Below, one piece after another: positions 21,887 to 30,898 of a DNA stretch of 51,763 nt (its first letter is position 1; each line of letters starts with the position of its first letter). Location of the stretch: positions 1 to 51,763 of the forward strand of contig NZ_MUFV01000008.1 of the NCBI RefSeq assembly GCF_002017875.1, given 5' to 3'. The position numbers and the translations under genes are program-made. The notes below the pieces were generated by a model. The model was not told the origin of the DNA. It worked only from the letters and a program-made list of their open reading frames with translations, and made no database searches. This DNA comes from Deinococcus sp. LM3 (GTDB lineage Bacteria > Deinococcota > Deinococci > Deinococcales > Deinococcaceae).

Positions 21887-22213
21887 TCAGGTCACGACTG
21901 GCTCGACTTGCATGGTCACGGGTCTTGGCTTCAAACGCTCCCGTGCCGGACGCTCGACCACGTGATACGTCGCAACGGCTGCCCCAGCGATCAGAGCAGC
22001 GTAAATCAGCACCACTCCAACTCGAATCCACCACGCCCGATCAGCAAACGCCTCGCCAGGAAGCACCTTGGAGATCACCGAAAGCACAATGGCGTGAGTC
22101 ATGTACAACGCGTAACTAACCTCCCCCCAGTAACTGGCGCTCGGTTTCGACAGCCACCGTGATACCGCGCCCTTCTGATACGCCAGACCGAAGATCAGCA
22201 GACCGAATGCGAA
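21887..22213 (-). pseudogene. Acyltransferase 3 family protein, C-terminal part (cut by IS66 element)
   Basis: This is the end of a membrane acyltransferase, starting at FAFGLLIFGLAYQKG and running through the conserved SYALYMTHAIVL segment and a last membrane helix to the basic tail (ERPARERLKPRP). It matches the break point of the fragment at 23739-24479 exactly. Removing the element and one copy of its 8-bp target duplication restores a single 355-residue frame across GYWFN/FAFGLL. Without its N-terminal half the fragment cannot be active. Confidence 0.88.
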
Positions 22214-22221
22214 GTTAAACC
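22214..22221. repeat. Left 8-bp target duplication GTTAAACC
   Basis: GTTAAACC flanks the element on the left and recurs at 23739-23746 on the right. Eight bases is the duplication size known for IS66 elements. Confidence 0.9.
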
Positions 22222-23738
22222 GTCTGTGATTAGCGCTCGTCCGGGTGCCCGGCTTCCAGCCGGGCACCCGGGCCGTTACCATGCTGTCCATGGGCACTGG
22301 GGCGACTGAGAAGGATCTCTTCGAGATCATCCGTCATCAGTCCGAGCAGATCGACCAACTGATCGCCGAGAACAAGGCCCTCAAAGCGGAAATCGCCCGC
22401 CTGAAGAAGCGCATCGAGGAACTCGAACGGCGGGAACGCAAGTACGCCGCCCCCTTCAGTCGGGAGAAACGCACCGCCGATCCCAAGTCACCAGGACGGC
22501 GTCCTGGTGAAGGCACCTTCACGCACAAGTCTCCACCCACGCCAGAGCAGATCACGGCCACCGTGGAAGTCGACACGCCCAATACCTGTCCTCGCTGTGG
22601 ATTCACGGGGCCGCTGATCTTCACCCGTCAGGACAAGGCCTGGGTCACGGAACTCGTCCCCCAGAACGCCATGCAGGTCACCGAGTACCACGTGCCCGTC
22701 ATGGAGTGCCCGCAGTGTCACCACGCGGTGCGTGGTGACCATCCTGACCTGAAAGCCAATCAGGTCGGTGCCACTGCCCATCGACTCGGCCCCGTCCTGC
22801 ACGCGACCCTGCAGACCCTGCATCACGAGCTGGGCCTCCCGGTCCGCCGCATCGGTCGGGTCATGGACCTCCTCGGCGGCCTCCAGATCACGCAGGGTGC
22901 GATCACGCAAGCCGCACAGCGGCTTGCGGCCGACGGCAGCGCCCTGGCTGCCCACGTCGACGCGCTGCAGACACAGATCCAACAGGCTTCGTTCGTGCAT
23001 CACGACGACACCGGCTGGCGGATCGGCGCCCAGAACGCCTGGGTGGGTACGTTCCGTAGCGCGGATACCGTGCTGTTCCGCGCGAACCTGCGGCATACCA
23101 ACGTGGAAGTTCGGGAAGGCCTGGGGCACAACTTCGCCGGCGTGCTGATCAGCGACCGCTTCTCCTCGTACGACAGCCGCTACCTGCAGGACGTCCGGCA
23201 GCAGAAGTGCCTGGCGCACCTGATCCGCAACGCGGATGAAGTCGCCGCTGTTCTCCAGCGGCAACCTGGGCGGGGAGAGCTGTACGGGCAACGGGTCGCG
23301 CAGGTGTTCCGGGACGGCATCCGACTGCACCGGGAAGTGACGACCGGGGTATGCACGCGAGAGGAGTATGCGCAGCAGGGTGAGGCACTCACCCTGCGCC
23401 TGAACATCCTGCTGAATCGGGCACCACTGAAGTCGAAAGCGAACGAGCGACTCCGACTGGGCATCCTGAAGCAGAGCGTGCTGGACCGGTTGTGGCGGTT
23501 CCTGAAGGACCCGGACATTCCACCGACGAACAACGCAGCGGAACGGAGTCTGCGGACAGTGGTGATGGCGAGGAAGGTCTCGCAGTGCAGCAAAAATGCG
23601 GTGGGTGCGCAGACGTACATGCGGATCAAGTCCACCGTGGAGACCGCGCGGTTGCGCGGTCAGGACCCCGTCGCGGTCCTGACTGGACTCATGCGCTGAC
23701 TGGGCGCTTGCGCTTTCGACCGACCGCTAATCACAGAC
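22222..23738 (+). mobile_element. IS66-family insertion sequence, single transposase (1517 bp)
   Basis: The ends carry the inverted repeat GTCTGTGATTAGCG (22222-22235 and, inverted, 23725-23738) and an 8-bp target duplication GTTAAACC. Only the large transposase is encoded, without the usual tnpA/tnpB helpers, as in the minimal IS66 subgroup. It sits inside an acyltransferase gene. Confidence 0.95.
22290..23699 (+). CDS. tnpC: IS66-family transposase (469 aa)
   Basis: ATG 22290 is chosen because TACCAT (22277-22282) ends 7 nt upstream, a leaderless arrangement; ATG 22281 is the alternative. The N-terminus is a leucine-zipper-like coiled coil (about residues 10-50). A zinc-finger region follows (CPRCGF and CPQCHH). 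The catalytic domain has HHDDTGW (first Asp), ISDRFSSYD (second Asp) and the family's NNAAERSLR motif with the Glu. The length is normal for TnpC, so the element looks intact and may be active. Confidence 0.93.
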   Translation: MGTGATEKDLFEIIRHQSEQIDQLIAENKALKAEIARLKKRIEELERRERKYAAPFSREKRTADPKSPGRRPGEGTFTHKSPPTPEQITATVEVDTPNTCPRCGFTGPLIFTRQDKAWVTELVPQNAMQVTEYHVPVMECPQCHHAVRGDHPDLKANQVGATAHRLGPVLHATLQTLHHELGLPVRRIGRVMDLLGGLQITQGAITQAAQRLAADGSALAAHVDALQTQIQQASFVHHDDTGWRIGAQNAWVGTFRSADTVLFRANLRHTNVEVREGLGHNFAGVLISDRFSSYDSRYLQDVRQQKCLAHLIRNADEVAAVLQRQPGRGELYGQRVAQVFRDGIRLHREVTTGVCTREEYAQQGEALTLRLNILLNRAPLKSKANERLRLGILKQSVLDRLWRFLKDPDIPPTNNAAERSLRTVVMARKVSQCSKNAVGAQTYMRIKSTVETARLRGQDPVAVLTGLMR

Positions 23739-24479
23739 GTTAAACCAATACCCCCCATGGACCATGATACCGACCGAAAATAGCGCCAGGGCCCCCCAGA
23801 TCAGCACTGGTCCATGACGAAAAGCCGGTGTGGCACGGTAGATCATGTTGACTGCCGCGCCACCCACGAACCCACCGATGATTCTGGGGAGCCAGGTCTC
23901 TGCCAGATCCGTCCGCTGCGCGAGAAGTGCGGCGCTGCCCAGGAAAGCCACCGCTGCGACCGCTCCGAATTGAGCTGGAGTGCGCAGACGTCCCATCCCA
24001 ATAAGTAGCAGTGGGCAGAGCAGGTACGCGAACCACTCGGCACTGATTGACCAGGACGGATAGTTGAACGTCGATCCCATCCCAAGCCACAGATGCGCCA
24101 TAAACAACTGCGCCACGTAAGCCGCTGGGCTGCCGTTAATACTGTAGATCTCAAAACCCAAGGTGCCAGCCGCAAGCAGACCAAGAAGCACAATGTGGAG
24201 AGTAACGAAATGCACCGGGTATACGCGTGCGATACGTGCCTGCAAGAAGCGGCGATAGGCAGGAAGGGACACCCCGTTGTGGAACTGATCGAAGTAGGTA
24301 TGGCACAGGATGAACCCGCTGAGAACGAAGAAGAGATCCACCCCTAGGTAGCCTGCCCTCACAAGAGGGTCGAGGACTGCCAGGGCCGGGAACAGTGCCA
24401 CCACGTCATCGCGAAAATGGTACATGACGACCCAAAGCGCAGCGAGAGCGCGGATACCGGTCAATGCGGGGAGCCTCAT
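23739..24479 (-). pseudogene. Acyltransferase 3 family protein, N-terminal part (cut by IS66 element)
   Basis: The fragment begins MRLPALTGIRALAALWVVMYHF and includes GYLGVDLFFVLSGFIL, RIARVYPVHFV and the WSISAEWFAYLL motif of OafA/NodX-like acyltransferases, with about eight membrane segments. These enzymes transfer O-acetyl or similar groups to surface glycans from the cytoplasmic membrane. A TAGGAT box ends 6 nt before ATG 24479 (leaderless). The frame runs into the element and stops after three foreign codons. In the prophage setting it was probably a lysogenic-conversion gene. Confidence 0.88.
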
Positions 24480-24680
24480 GGAGCCATCCTAGTTGACGGC
24501 CCACCCGCCTGTACGCGCAATCGTGTCAGGCTCGTACCACTGGAAACCTGCCCAGTGCTGCGTGGGCACGTCGTGAACTCATCTCTCTGTTGTGCCGCCC
24601 CGCCCTGCATATACCCCCCAATGCGTGGCGTCAGCGCCGCTGTGTGGGCTCTCACATAGGGAAAATTAGTATTGTGAGTC

Positions 24681-25823
24681 GTGCCCAGTAATCCCTCCCC
24701 CCCCCGTTTTGACCAGTTAGATGCACTCAGAGGAATCGCGGCTCTCAGTGTTGCTATTTATCATATTTTCCCTCTACTCCTAAAAGGGAGTCCTCTAGAA
24801 AACACTTTCAACACATTAGGGTATACTCCTATTAATATTTTTTGGGCCGGACATGAAGCGGTTATCGTATTTTTTGTACTCTCTGGCGTTGCACTTACTA
24901 TTATGCTGCAACGCCAGATGCCATACACGTCCTTTGCGTTAAGGCGAATTGTTAGGCTATACTTTCCCTATCTGATTGCTGTTTTAATATCTGCGGCTTT
25001 AAAAGCTAGTCTTTACGGAAATCTACCAACCTTCAACGATTGGATTAACCAATTTTGGACATCAAAACCAGATTTTAGCAATCTGATACAACATATCTTC
25101 ATGATAGGAACATTTGACACAGACTCTCTCGATTTTGCCGTCTGGTCTCTCGTTCACGAAATGAGAATCAGCCTCATATTTCCCCTTCTTCTACTACTTT
25201 TTAAGCATGCCGGGACCGTACGCTCTCTAACTATTTTATTAGCTCTATCCGCCATCGCGCAGATCCTCCAGCTTGTTACGACCGATTTGATAGTGAAGGA
25301 CTGGACTGCCACGCTCGGCTATCTTCTCCCTTTCGGTGTAGGCATAGCACTCGTGCGCGAACAGAATTCACTAAGCAAATGGATTCAGGATGGCAGGCAC
25401 AGAAGCACCGCAGCCGTAATTATCGGATTTTTCATTCTGTCCTACGCTTTCCGAATCATGAATCACACACCGATTTCAACGTGGCAAATTGTTGCCGACT
25501 GGCCTCTCGTGCTTGGCGCCGCCCTAGTCGTAGGCATTCTTATGGTTTCGAAGAAAGCGGCAGACACTATGCGACGCCCAGCCTTTCTGTGGCTCGGATC
25601 GATCAGTTACAGCTTGTATCTCTGGCATCCCATTGTATTGCTTACAGTGCTGCACAGCTTCGGCGAGCTTCTTCCACTGCCCCTCGTTCCTCCGGTTGTC
25701 TTAATCTTGACTCTGTGCGTGGCTTGGATAGCGTGGCGGGTAACTGAGGTGCCCAGCATCTCTCTGAGCCGTGCAATTGGCCGACCCCGGCAACCCCTAG
25801 AGTCTGGGTCCCACATGCCCTGA
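24681..25823 (+). CDS. Membrane acyltransferase, OafA-like (380 aa)
   Basis: GTG 24681 lies 5 nt after a TATTGT box. FDQLDALRGIAALSVAIYHI, the DAVIVFFVLSG-type segment (EAVIVFFVLSGVAL), LRRIVRLYFPYL and WSLVHEMRISL are the conserved blocks of acyltransferase family 3, with about ten membrane segments and the expected length. Its GC content and codon use are clearly lower than those of its neighbours, so it came from another source. It would O-acylate surface polysaccharide. With the interrupted acyltransferase and the ligase gene downstream it forms a surface-modification cassette in the prophage. Confidence 0.88.
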   Translation: MPSNPSPPRFDQLDALRGIAALSVAIYHIFPLLLKGSPLENTFNTLGYTPINIFWAGHEAVIVFFVLSGVALTIMLQRQMPYTSFALRRIVRLYFPYLIAVLISAALKASLYGNLPTFNDWINQFWTSKPDFSNLIQHIFMIGTFDTDSLDFAVWSLVHEMRISLIFPLLLLLFKHAGTVRSLTILLALSAIAQILQLVTTDLIVKDWTATLGYLLPFGVGIALVREQNSLSKWIQDGRHRSTAAVIIGFFILSYAFRIMNHTPISTWQIVADWPLVLGAALVVGILMVSKKAADTMRRPAFLWLGSISYSLYLWHPIVLLTVLHSFGELLPLPLVPPVVLILTLCVAWIAWRVTEVPSISLSRAIGRPRQPLESGSHMP

Positions 25824-25852
25824 GCCTTTGTGCGGCGCGGCATACTGTGTGC

Positions 25853-27103
25853 ATGGACGCCACCCTCCCCGCCCTCACTGCCCTGTCGGGTGTGTTCTTC
25901 AGCCTGGTGCTGCTAATGCGCCTCGCGGGCAACAGGCTGGCGCATCCGCAGACGCTAGCGACCCTCGTAGTGACGCTCTTCCCTCTTCTCATTGACGCTT
26001 CTTACCGTACTCGGACCTTTGTGGGCGCCGAGACGTTAACTGCGGACTGGCAGGTCGTCATGCGCCTTACCGGGTACGCCCTGGCCGCGCTGATAGGCGT
26101 GCATCTAATGCGCCGGAGCGGTTTTCACGCCCTGCGCAGCCGCACCCTAATGCCACTCATGGTGCTGCTTCTCCTGGGCGGGGTCAGCGTCGTCTGGAGC
26201 CTGAACTCCACATACAGTCTTGTCAGCCTCTACACCTGGATTTGCACCCTTCTGCTGGGGGCTGGGGTGGTATCCACCCTGAACCCAATGCAGGTGGGAC
26301 GCGCATTCGCTCTCAGCACAAGCGTGTATGTGGCCGCGTCGTTCATAGCGTATTTCTTCACCCCCCTCGGACGGTTCGTCGAGGTGCTGAGTTACGACGG
26401 GACAACGCAGGTCGCGCGGATGGTGGGCCTCGCCACGCATCCCAATGGCCTCGCGATCATCTCCCTGATCGGGATTGGGGCACTGCTCTCCCAGTGGCGC
26501 ACCACAACCCACCGCCGCCTTCTGAGCCTGGCTGTGGTCATGCAGGCGGCAGCGCTCTACCTGACGCTGAGCCGCACGAGTCTCGCCGTAATGCTCATTG
26601 CTGTGTCCTGGGTGTATCTGCGGCGCAGCGTGTGGTTTTATCTCCTGGGCGGAGCGGGCGCTGCCCTGCTGTTTGCGTCGGGCGGCCTGAGCATTGAGAG
26701 CATCAGCAAGGGCGACGGCAGCGACATCACCAACCTGACAGGACGGACGGAGCTGTGGCCGTACGCCCTGTCGCAATTGGAGGGCATCCGCCTGTTCATT
26801 GGAGGCGGGTGGGCCGCGTCCCGCCCGATGCTCACCGGGTTCTCCGGCGGGATTTTCACCCACCCCCACAATGCCTACCTCAACGCGCTGATGGTGCTGG
26901 GCGTGCCCGGGTTACTCGCCGCACTGACCTACCTGGGCGGCCTGTTCCGCCGCACCCATCGGTCACCGTTTGCGGCCTACGTGGTGATTGCCCTCATCCT
27001 GCATGGCCTGATGGAAACGTCATGGATGACAGCTTATGCAGGAACGCTGGTGCTGACGCTGGTGAGCATCAGCCGGTCGGATCAACCCACGTATACGTCG
27101 TAG
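25853..27103 (+). CDS. O-antigen ligase/polymerase-like membrane protein (416 aa)
   Basis: ATG 25853 follows a TACTGT box by 4 nt; GTG 25847 is an alternative. There are about eleven membrane segments. The large periplasmic loop carries GLATHPNGLAI and, later, LTGRTELWPYAL and GGIFTHPHNAYLNALMVLG, the His-containing motifs of the Wzy/WaaL O-antigen ligase superfamily. These enzymes join or polymerise lipid-linked glycans on the outer side of the inner membrane. The gene ends inside the 3' end of the convergent tail-fibre gene (22-base overlap). It is placed as a moron gene between tail fibre and lysis modules. Confidence 0.82.
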   Translation: MDATLPALTALSGVFFSLVLLMRLAGNRLAHPQTLATLVVTLFPLLIDASYRTRTFVGAETLTADWQVVMRLTGYALAALIGVHLMRRSGFHALRSRTLMPLMVLLLLGGVSVVWSLNSTYSLVSLYTWICTLLLGAGVVSTLNPMQVGRAFALSTSVYVAASFIAYFFTPLGRFVEVLSYDGTTQVARMVGLATHPNGLAIISLIGIGALLSQWRTTTHRRLLSLAVVMQAAALYLTLSRTSLAVMLIAVSWVYLRRSVWFYLLGGAGAALLFASGGLSIESISKGDGSDITNLTGRTELWPYALSQLEGIRLFIGGGWAASRPMLTGFSGGIFTHPHNAYLNALMVLGVPGLLAALTYLGGLFRRTHRSPFAAYVVIALILHGLMETSWMTAYAGTLVLTLVSISRSDQPTYTS

Positions 27104-30093
27104 GGCACGTTTGCCGCCGTCGCGGCCACCGTGACGTCCGTGGCGTCCACTGCCGTGTAGTACACCGCGCCCGCACCGCGTGGCACCACGATGATGTGCG
27201 TGGGCGCGTACCCCAGGCCGTGCCCAATGATGGTGGTCGTCCCGATGGTGCCGTGCGTGGTGCCCTGCAATTTCCTGTACTGGGTGGGCGCGCCGTCCGT
27301 GTCGCTGGATGGCGCGCCCTGTTTGCTGCGGCGCAGGCCCGCCGCGCTGATCCAGTCATAGGCTGTACCGAACCGGAACCGCCCTGTGTTCCACCCGGAG
27401 GCGTACACCTGGAACTCTGGCACGCCGAACGGATCGAGCTGCGCCACCGCCACGTCCTTCGCGTCCGCGCCACCCCCGTAGCTGGCCTGAAGGCGGGCCT
27501 GCACGTCGTTCAGGAACGCGCCCTGCGCCACGACCTTCAGCCCCGCGAACTTGCGTTTGCCGTTCGGGTCGGCGTTCGCGCCGACGTATATCTCGTGCGT
27601 GCTGCTGCTGCCGTTAACCCCGGTGATCTGCTGGTAGCCGAGGTACGTGACCGTGGTGGTGCCTGCCGCGCCCTGATTGATGGTCGGGAGGCGCACCTCG
27701 CCCGGCGTGGTCGTGGTCACGTAGCTCTGCCCGGCAGGGGGGCCGCTCTCGCCCGGAATCTGCTGGATGGGGATGAGGCACAGGTCGCTGATCGTGATTG
27801 AGGCAGGCCCGCTATAGGTGTAGAACCGCGTGACGCCGTTGACCGGCAGGCTGCCCAACGGCAGGCAATATTCGCCCGTTTCGCGGATCGTGAACTGCTC
27901 TCCGGCACTGGTATTGTTGCTGTCCCCACCGGCACCCCAGAGCACCTCTCCGGTCAGGGCCGTGACGCGGAAATAGGCGTAGGCGGCGAGGTTTTTACTA
28001 CTGCCGTTCCGGTAGGCCGTCATGCTCATGGCCCCGGCGGCGGATTTGCTCAGGGTGTAGTCGGTGCCGCTGCCTGCCCCGGTCCCGCCCGTGGTGCCGT
28101 CCGCCATCTGGTACAGGGATTTGGTGAGCAGCAGTGCGGGTAGGACGGTCGCCACGCCCGCCGCGTTGCTGTAGATGCGGATGCGGAGCGTGGTGTTGCT
28201 CCCGGTCGGGATGCGTTTGCGGTGTACGCGCCACCTCATTTTCGTGCCGCCGTACAGGGCGGGCAGGCTGTAGTCCAGCGTGCCGCTGTCGTAGATGGTG
28301 GTGGTCCCCGCCGCGTCCAGCACGGCCACGCGGGCGTTGCTCAGGTTGTCGGTGTGCATCAGCAGCACGGCGCTCAGCAGGTAATCACTGTTCGCGTCCA
28401 CCGTCACGGTGCGCTCAGCGTAGCCGCCGCTGGCGGTCCCGGTGACCGTCAGGGCCTTGCCGGTTTTCGCGCCGGGTGCGACGTGTTCCCGCGCGCCCAG
28501 GGTGGCGTTCGTGGCCGTCCAGCCCGTCGCCCCGTCCGTGAAGGTCGGGTCGGTGACGGCGTTGCTCACCGCGCGATACCACTCGCCCCCGTCGAAGTCG
28601 AGGCTGGGCGTGCGGGCCGCGCCCGTCGCGGGTTGCGCCGCCAGTCGGCGGATGCGGTTGCCGATCCCCAGGTCAACGATCCCGGCGTTGATCTCAATAC
28701 TCGGCAGGTAGCCCAGGTCAATATCCCCGCCCACGCACCCGTGCCCGAGGCGCAGGCCGCCGCTGTACAACTCCGGCCCGTAGGCCCGGAGCTGCACGTC
28801 CTCTGCGTCGATCGCCCACGCGCCCATGCGTTCAAAATGGCCGCCGAACAGTTTCACGGCGCAGAGGCCCGCGCCACGCAGCCTCATCCCCGTCTGCGCC
28901 TGCTCGATGTTCGCAGAATGGAACTCTGCGTTGCCCGTCAGCGTGAAATCCACGCCGTAGGCGCATTTCACGCTGTTATTCCACACCTGAAGGCGGGTGA
29001 AATACATCTCCTGGAACATCTGACCCGGCTCGTTCGTGAAGCCCGTGCCGCCCGCGCCGATGTTGCGGGCCTGCACGTCCGAGAGGTGGAAGATGTTCGT
29101 GCGCCGGAAGTGGAACGCCGGGCCGTCCTGCCCGTTCAGGTCAATTTTCAGATCGCGGATCACGAGGTCGCTCGGCTCGAATGTGCCGTTGCCGAGGGTG
29201 AGGATTGCGCCCGCGCCGGGTGCGCTGGGGATGATGGTGAGCGGCCCGATGATCCCGGCTGCATACGGGTTGTTGATGATCAGTTCGCCGGGCCGGACGC
29301 GCAACAGGCCACTCCCGGTAAACGTCCGACCCGCGAATGCCTGCGAGCCGGACAGTTGCAGCCACGCGGTCACGGCGGCGGTGTGGTCTGTACTGCCGCC
29401 AGGATCGGGCAGGTAATCAGCCAGGGGGAATGCGCCGTTGCGGGCGAGGGTGCCGGTCGCGGCCTCCAGATCGCGACGGCGGGTGTTGGTGGTGAGGTTG
29501 TCCACCGTTTCCCGCTGGTACACGTACCCGGTGTCCATTGCCCGGTAGTACCCGTCCGGGCCGGTGATGGCGGCGATGTTATCGCGGGGCGTGATGCCAG
29601 CGGCGGCGGTGGCGAGGGCAGCACTCTGCGCGATATCGACCTTGATATCGGTCCACTCCGACACCACCGCGCCCCCCTCCTCGATCACCTGCTGCGCCGC
29701 CCGCATGGTCAGCGGGGCGTCCCCGAATCCGACCGGGATGTCGGTGGGTTCCGGCATGGCGTAGTCGAAAATCAGGCCGTTCAGGTCGGAGGAAATCAGC
29801 TTGCGGGTGAATTCGGTGCGGACGGCCTTGTCGGGGCCGTAGTCCAGCACCTCGTAGAAGCGGGCGCGGACGCCGGGCAGGTCGTCGGGGCCCTGCACGA
29901 TCACGTACAGCTCGCGGGTGGGGTCCAGGGCGTCCATCCAGCGGGGCGGGGTGTGGCTGACGTCCAGGACGGCGCTGTACTCCTCGGGGCTGGCGTTGCC
30001 GCTGCTGTCCACGTAGCGGGGCGCGCGGATGCTGAGCGTCCCGCCGGTGGGCGTTCCCTGCCAGGCGGTCACGCCGGTCACTTTCGCTTTCAC
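27082..30093 (-). CDS. Phage tail fibre/tailspike-like protein (1003 aa)
   Basis: The N-terminal about 200 residues form a short tail-attachment region. Residues about 235-470 contain a pectate-lyase-like opening (YLPDPGGSTDHTAAVTAWL) and a run of right-handed beta-helix rungs (LVIRDLKIDLNGQDGPAF). The rest is beta-rich domains ending in a compact tip (THGTIGTTTIIGHGLGYAPT). The absence of an obvious catalytic motif leaves open whether it binds or cuts host glycan. It is the last structural gene, overlapping the collagen-like gene by four bases. As the adsorption protein it is the natural target for the neighbouring polysaccharide-modifying genes. Confidence 0.85.
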   Translation of the reverse strand: MKAKVTGVTAWQGTPTGGTLSIRAPRYVDSSGNASPEEYSAVLDVSHTPPRWMDALDPTRELYVIVQGPDDLPGVRARFYEVLDYGPDKAVRTEFTRKLISSDLNGLIFDYAMPEPTDIPVGFGDAPLTMRAAQQVIEEGGAVVSEWTDIKVDIAQSAALATAAAGITPRDNIAAITGPDGYYRAMDTGYVYQRETVDNLTTNTRRRDLEAATGTLARNGAFPLADYLPDPGGSTDHTAAVTAWLQLSGSQAFAGRTFTGSGLLRVRPGELIINNPYAAGIIGPLTIIPSAPGAGAILTLGNGTFEPSDLVIRDLKIDLNGQDGPAFHFRRTNIFHLSDVQARNIGAGGTGFTNEPGQMFQEMYFTRLQVWNNSVKCAYGVDFTLTGNAEFHSANIEQAQTGMRLRGAGLCAVKLFGGHFERMGAWAIDAEDVQLRAYGPELYSGGLRLGHGCVGGDIDLGYLPSIEINAGIVDLGIGNRIRRLAAQPATGAARTPSLDFDGGEWYRAVSNAVTDPTFTDGATGWTATNATLGAREHVAPGAKTGKALTVTGTASGGYAERTVTVDANSDYLLSAVLLMHTDNLSNARVAVLDAAGTTTIYDSGTLDYSLPALYGGTKMRWRVHRKRIPTGSNTTLRIRIYSNAAGVATVLPALLLTKSLYQMADGTTGGTGAGSGTDYTLSKSAAGAMSMTAYRNGSSKNLAAYAYFRVTALTGEVLWGAGGDSNNTSAGEQFTIRETGEYCLPLGSLPVNGVTRFYTYSGPASITISDLCLIPIQQIPGESGPPAGQSYVTTTTPGEVRLPTINQGAAGTTTVTYLGYQQITGVNGSSSTHEIYVGANADPNGKRKFAGLKVVAQGAFLNDVQARLQASYGGGADAKDVAVAQLDPFGVPEFQVYASGWNTGRFRFGTAYDWISAAGLRRSKQGAPSSDTDGAPTQYRKLQGTTHGTIGTTTIIGHGLGYAPTHIIVVPRGAGAVYYTAVDATDVTVAATAANVPYDVYVG

Positions 30094-30455
30094 TGGTCAC
30101 TTCCTTTGCGGGTGAGGAGGTTCACCTGCGTGATGGCCCGCTGCACCCTGGCTTCGCTCTCGTCGGCGACCTGGTGCACGCGGGTCCGCATCTGCCGTTC
30201 GAGGTCCTCCAGGCGGTCGAGGCGGGCCTGCAGGTCATCCGTGAGGGCGGTCAGGTCGGGGGTGGCGCCCGCCTCCCCCTGCGGGCCGGGTTCTCCGGGC
30301 GGTCCGGGTGGCCCGGCGGGCGGGTCGAACAGGAACGCTTCGAGGCGGGTGAGGGCGGCGTCCACTCTGGCTTCCAGGCGGGTCATGCGGTCGTTCAGGC
30401 CGGCGAGGATCTCGTCGGACGTGGCGGGCCGGGCGGTCTGTTTTCTTGGGGCCAT
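30090..30455 (-). CDS. Collagen-like, coiled-coil tail protein (121 aa)
   Basis: ATG 30455 gives a basic N-terminus (MAPRKQTARP) and a helical segment. A GPPGPPGEPGPQGEAG collagen-like run (about residues 49-64) follows, then a coiled coil to the end. The Gly-X-Y repeats would trimerise, and such segments are common in phage tail fibres and their adaptors. It overlaps the tail fibre gene by four bases, so it is probably a trimeric shaft or fibre chaperone. It lies 11 bases after the upstream gene. Confidence 0.7.
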   Translation of the reverse strand: MAPRKQTARPATSDEILAGLNDRMTRLEARVDAALTRLEAFLFDPPAGPPGPPGEPGPQGEAGATPDLTALTDDLQARLDRLEDLERQMRTRVHQVADESEARVQRAITQVNLLTRKGSDQ

Positions 30456-30466
30456 GAGGGCTCCTT

Positions 30467-30898
30467 TCACCAGAGGGGGGCGGGGCCAGCGGGGTTGCCA
30501 CCGGCGTCTACGAACTGGAATTCGGGGTACGGGCCGATCATCTCCATGGCCAGCAGGTACCCGTGGGCGTAGAAGCTGGTGCCCTTCACGCGGATGCGGT
30601 CGATGGGGTACCGCAGGCCGTCGATCTCGGCGTACGTGGCGTACCGCAGGGCGTCCTCGAAGGCGGCGAGCGTGGCGGCGCGTTCGCTGGGGCGACTGCT
30701 GGCGGGGAGCCAGGTGTTGAACTTCTTCCAGTGCGGTTCGCGCTCCCCGTCCCCGCCGACCTGCTGTTCGCTGCTCTCCACGGCCCGTTCGACGGTGTCG
30801 GCGTACTCGCGGTCGCTGGCGACGGGTTCCACGCGGGTCAGGACAAGGGGTGCCCCGACGGCCAGGTGGATGGTCATGGGGTAACTGGGCTGGGTCAT
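30467..30898 (-). CDS. Phage tail-tip accessory protein (143 aa)
   Basis: A soluble protein of 143 residues with a central helical region (about 30-60) and a beta-rich second half (DGLRYPIDRIRVKGTSFYAH). It overlaps the baseplate gene by four bases. Its position between baseplate and fibre genes is that of tail-tip or baseplate wedge proteins in siphoviruses. I do not recognise the family. Confidence 0.6.
   Translation of the reverse strand: MTQPSYPMTIHLAVGAPLVLTRVEPVASDREYADTVERAVESSEQQVGGDGEREPHWKKFNTWLPASSRPSERAATLAAFEDALRYATYAEIDGLRYPIDRIRVKGTSFYAHGYLLAMEMIGPYPEFQFVDAGGNPAGPAPLW

Noticed and set aside
24480..24680. A tRNA or small RNA between the two acyltransferase genes
   Set aside because: No cloverleaf or stable hairpin was found. 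The stretch holds divergent promoters only.
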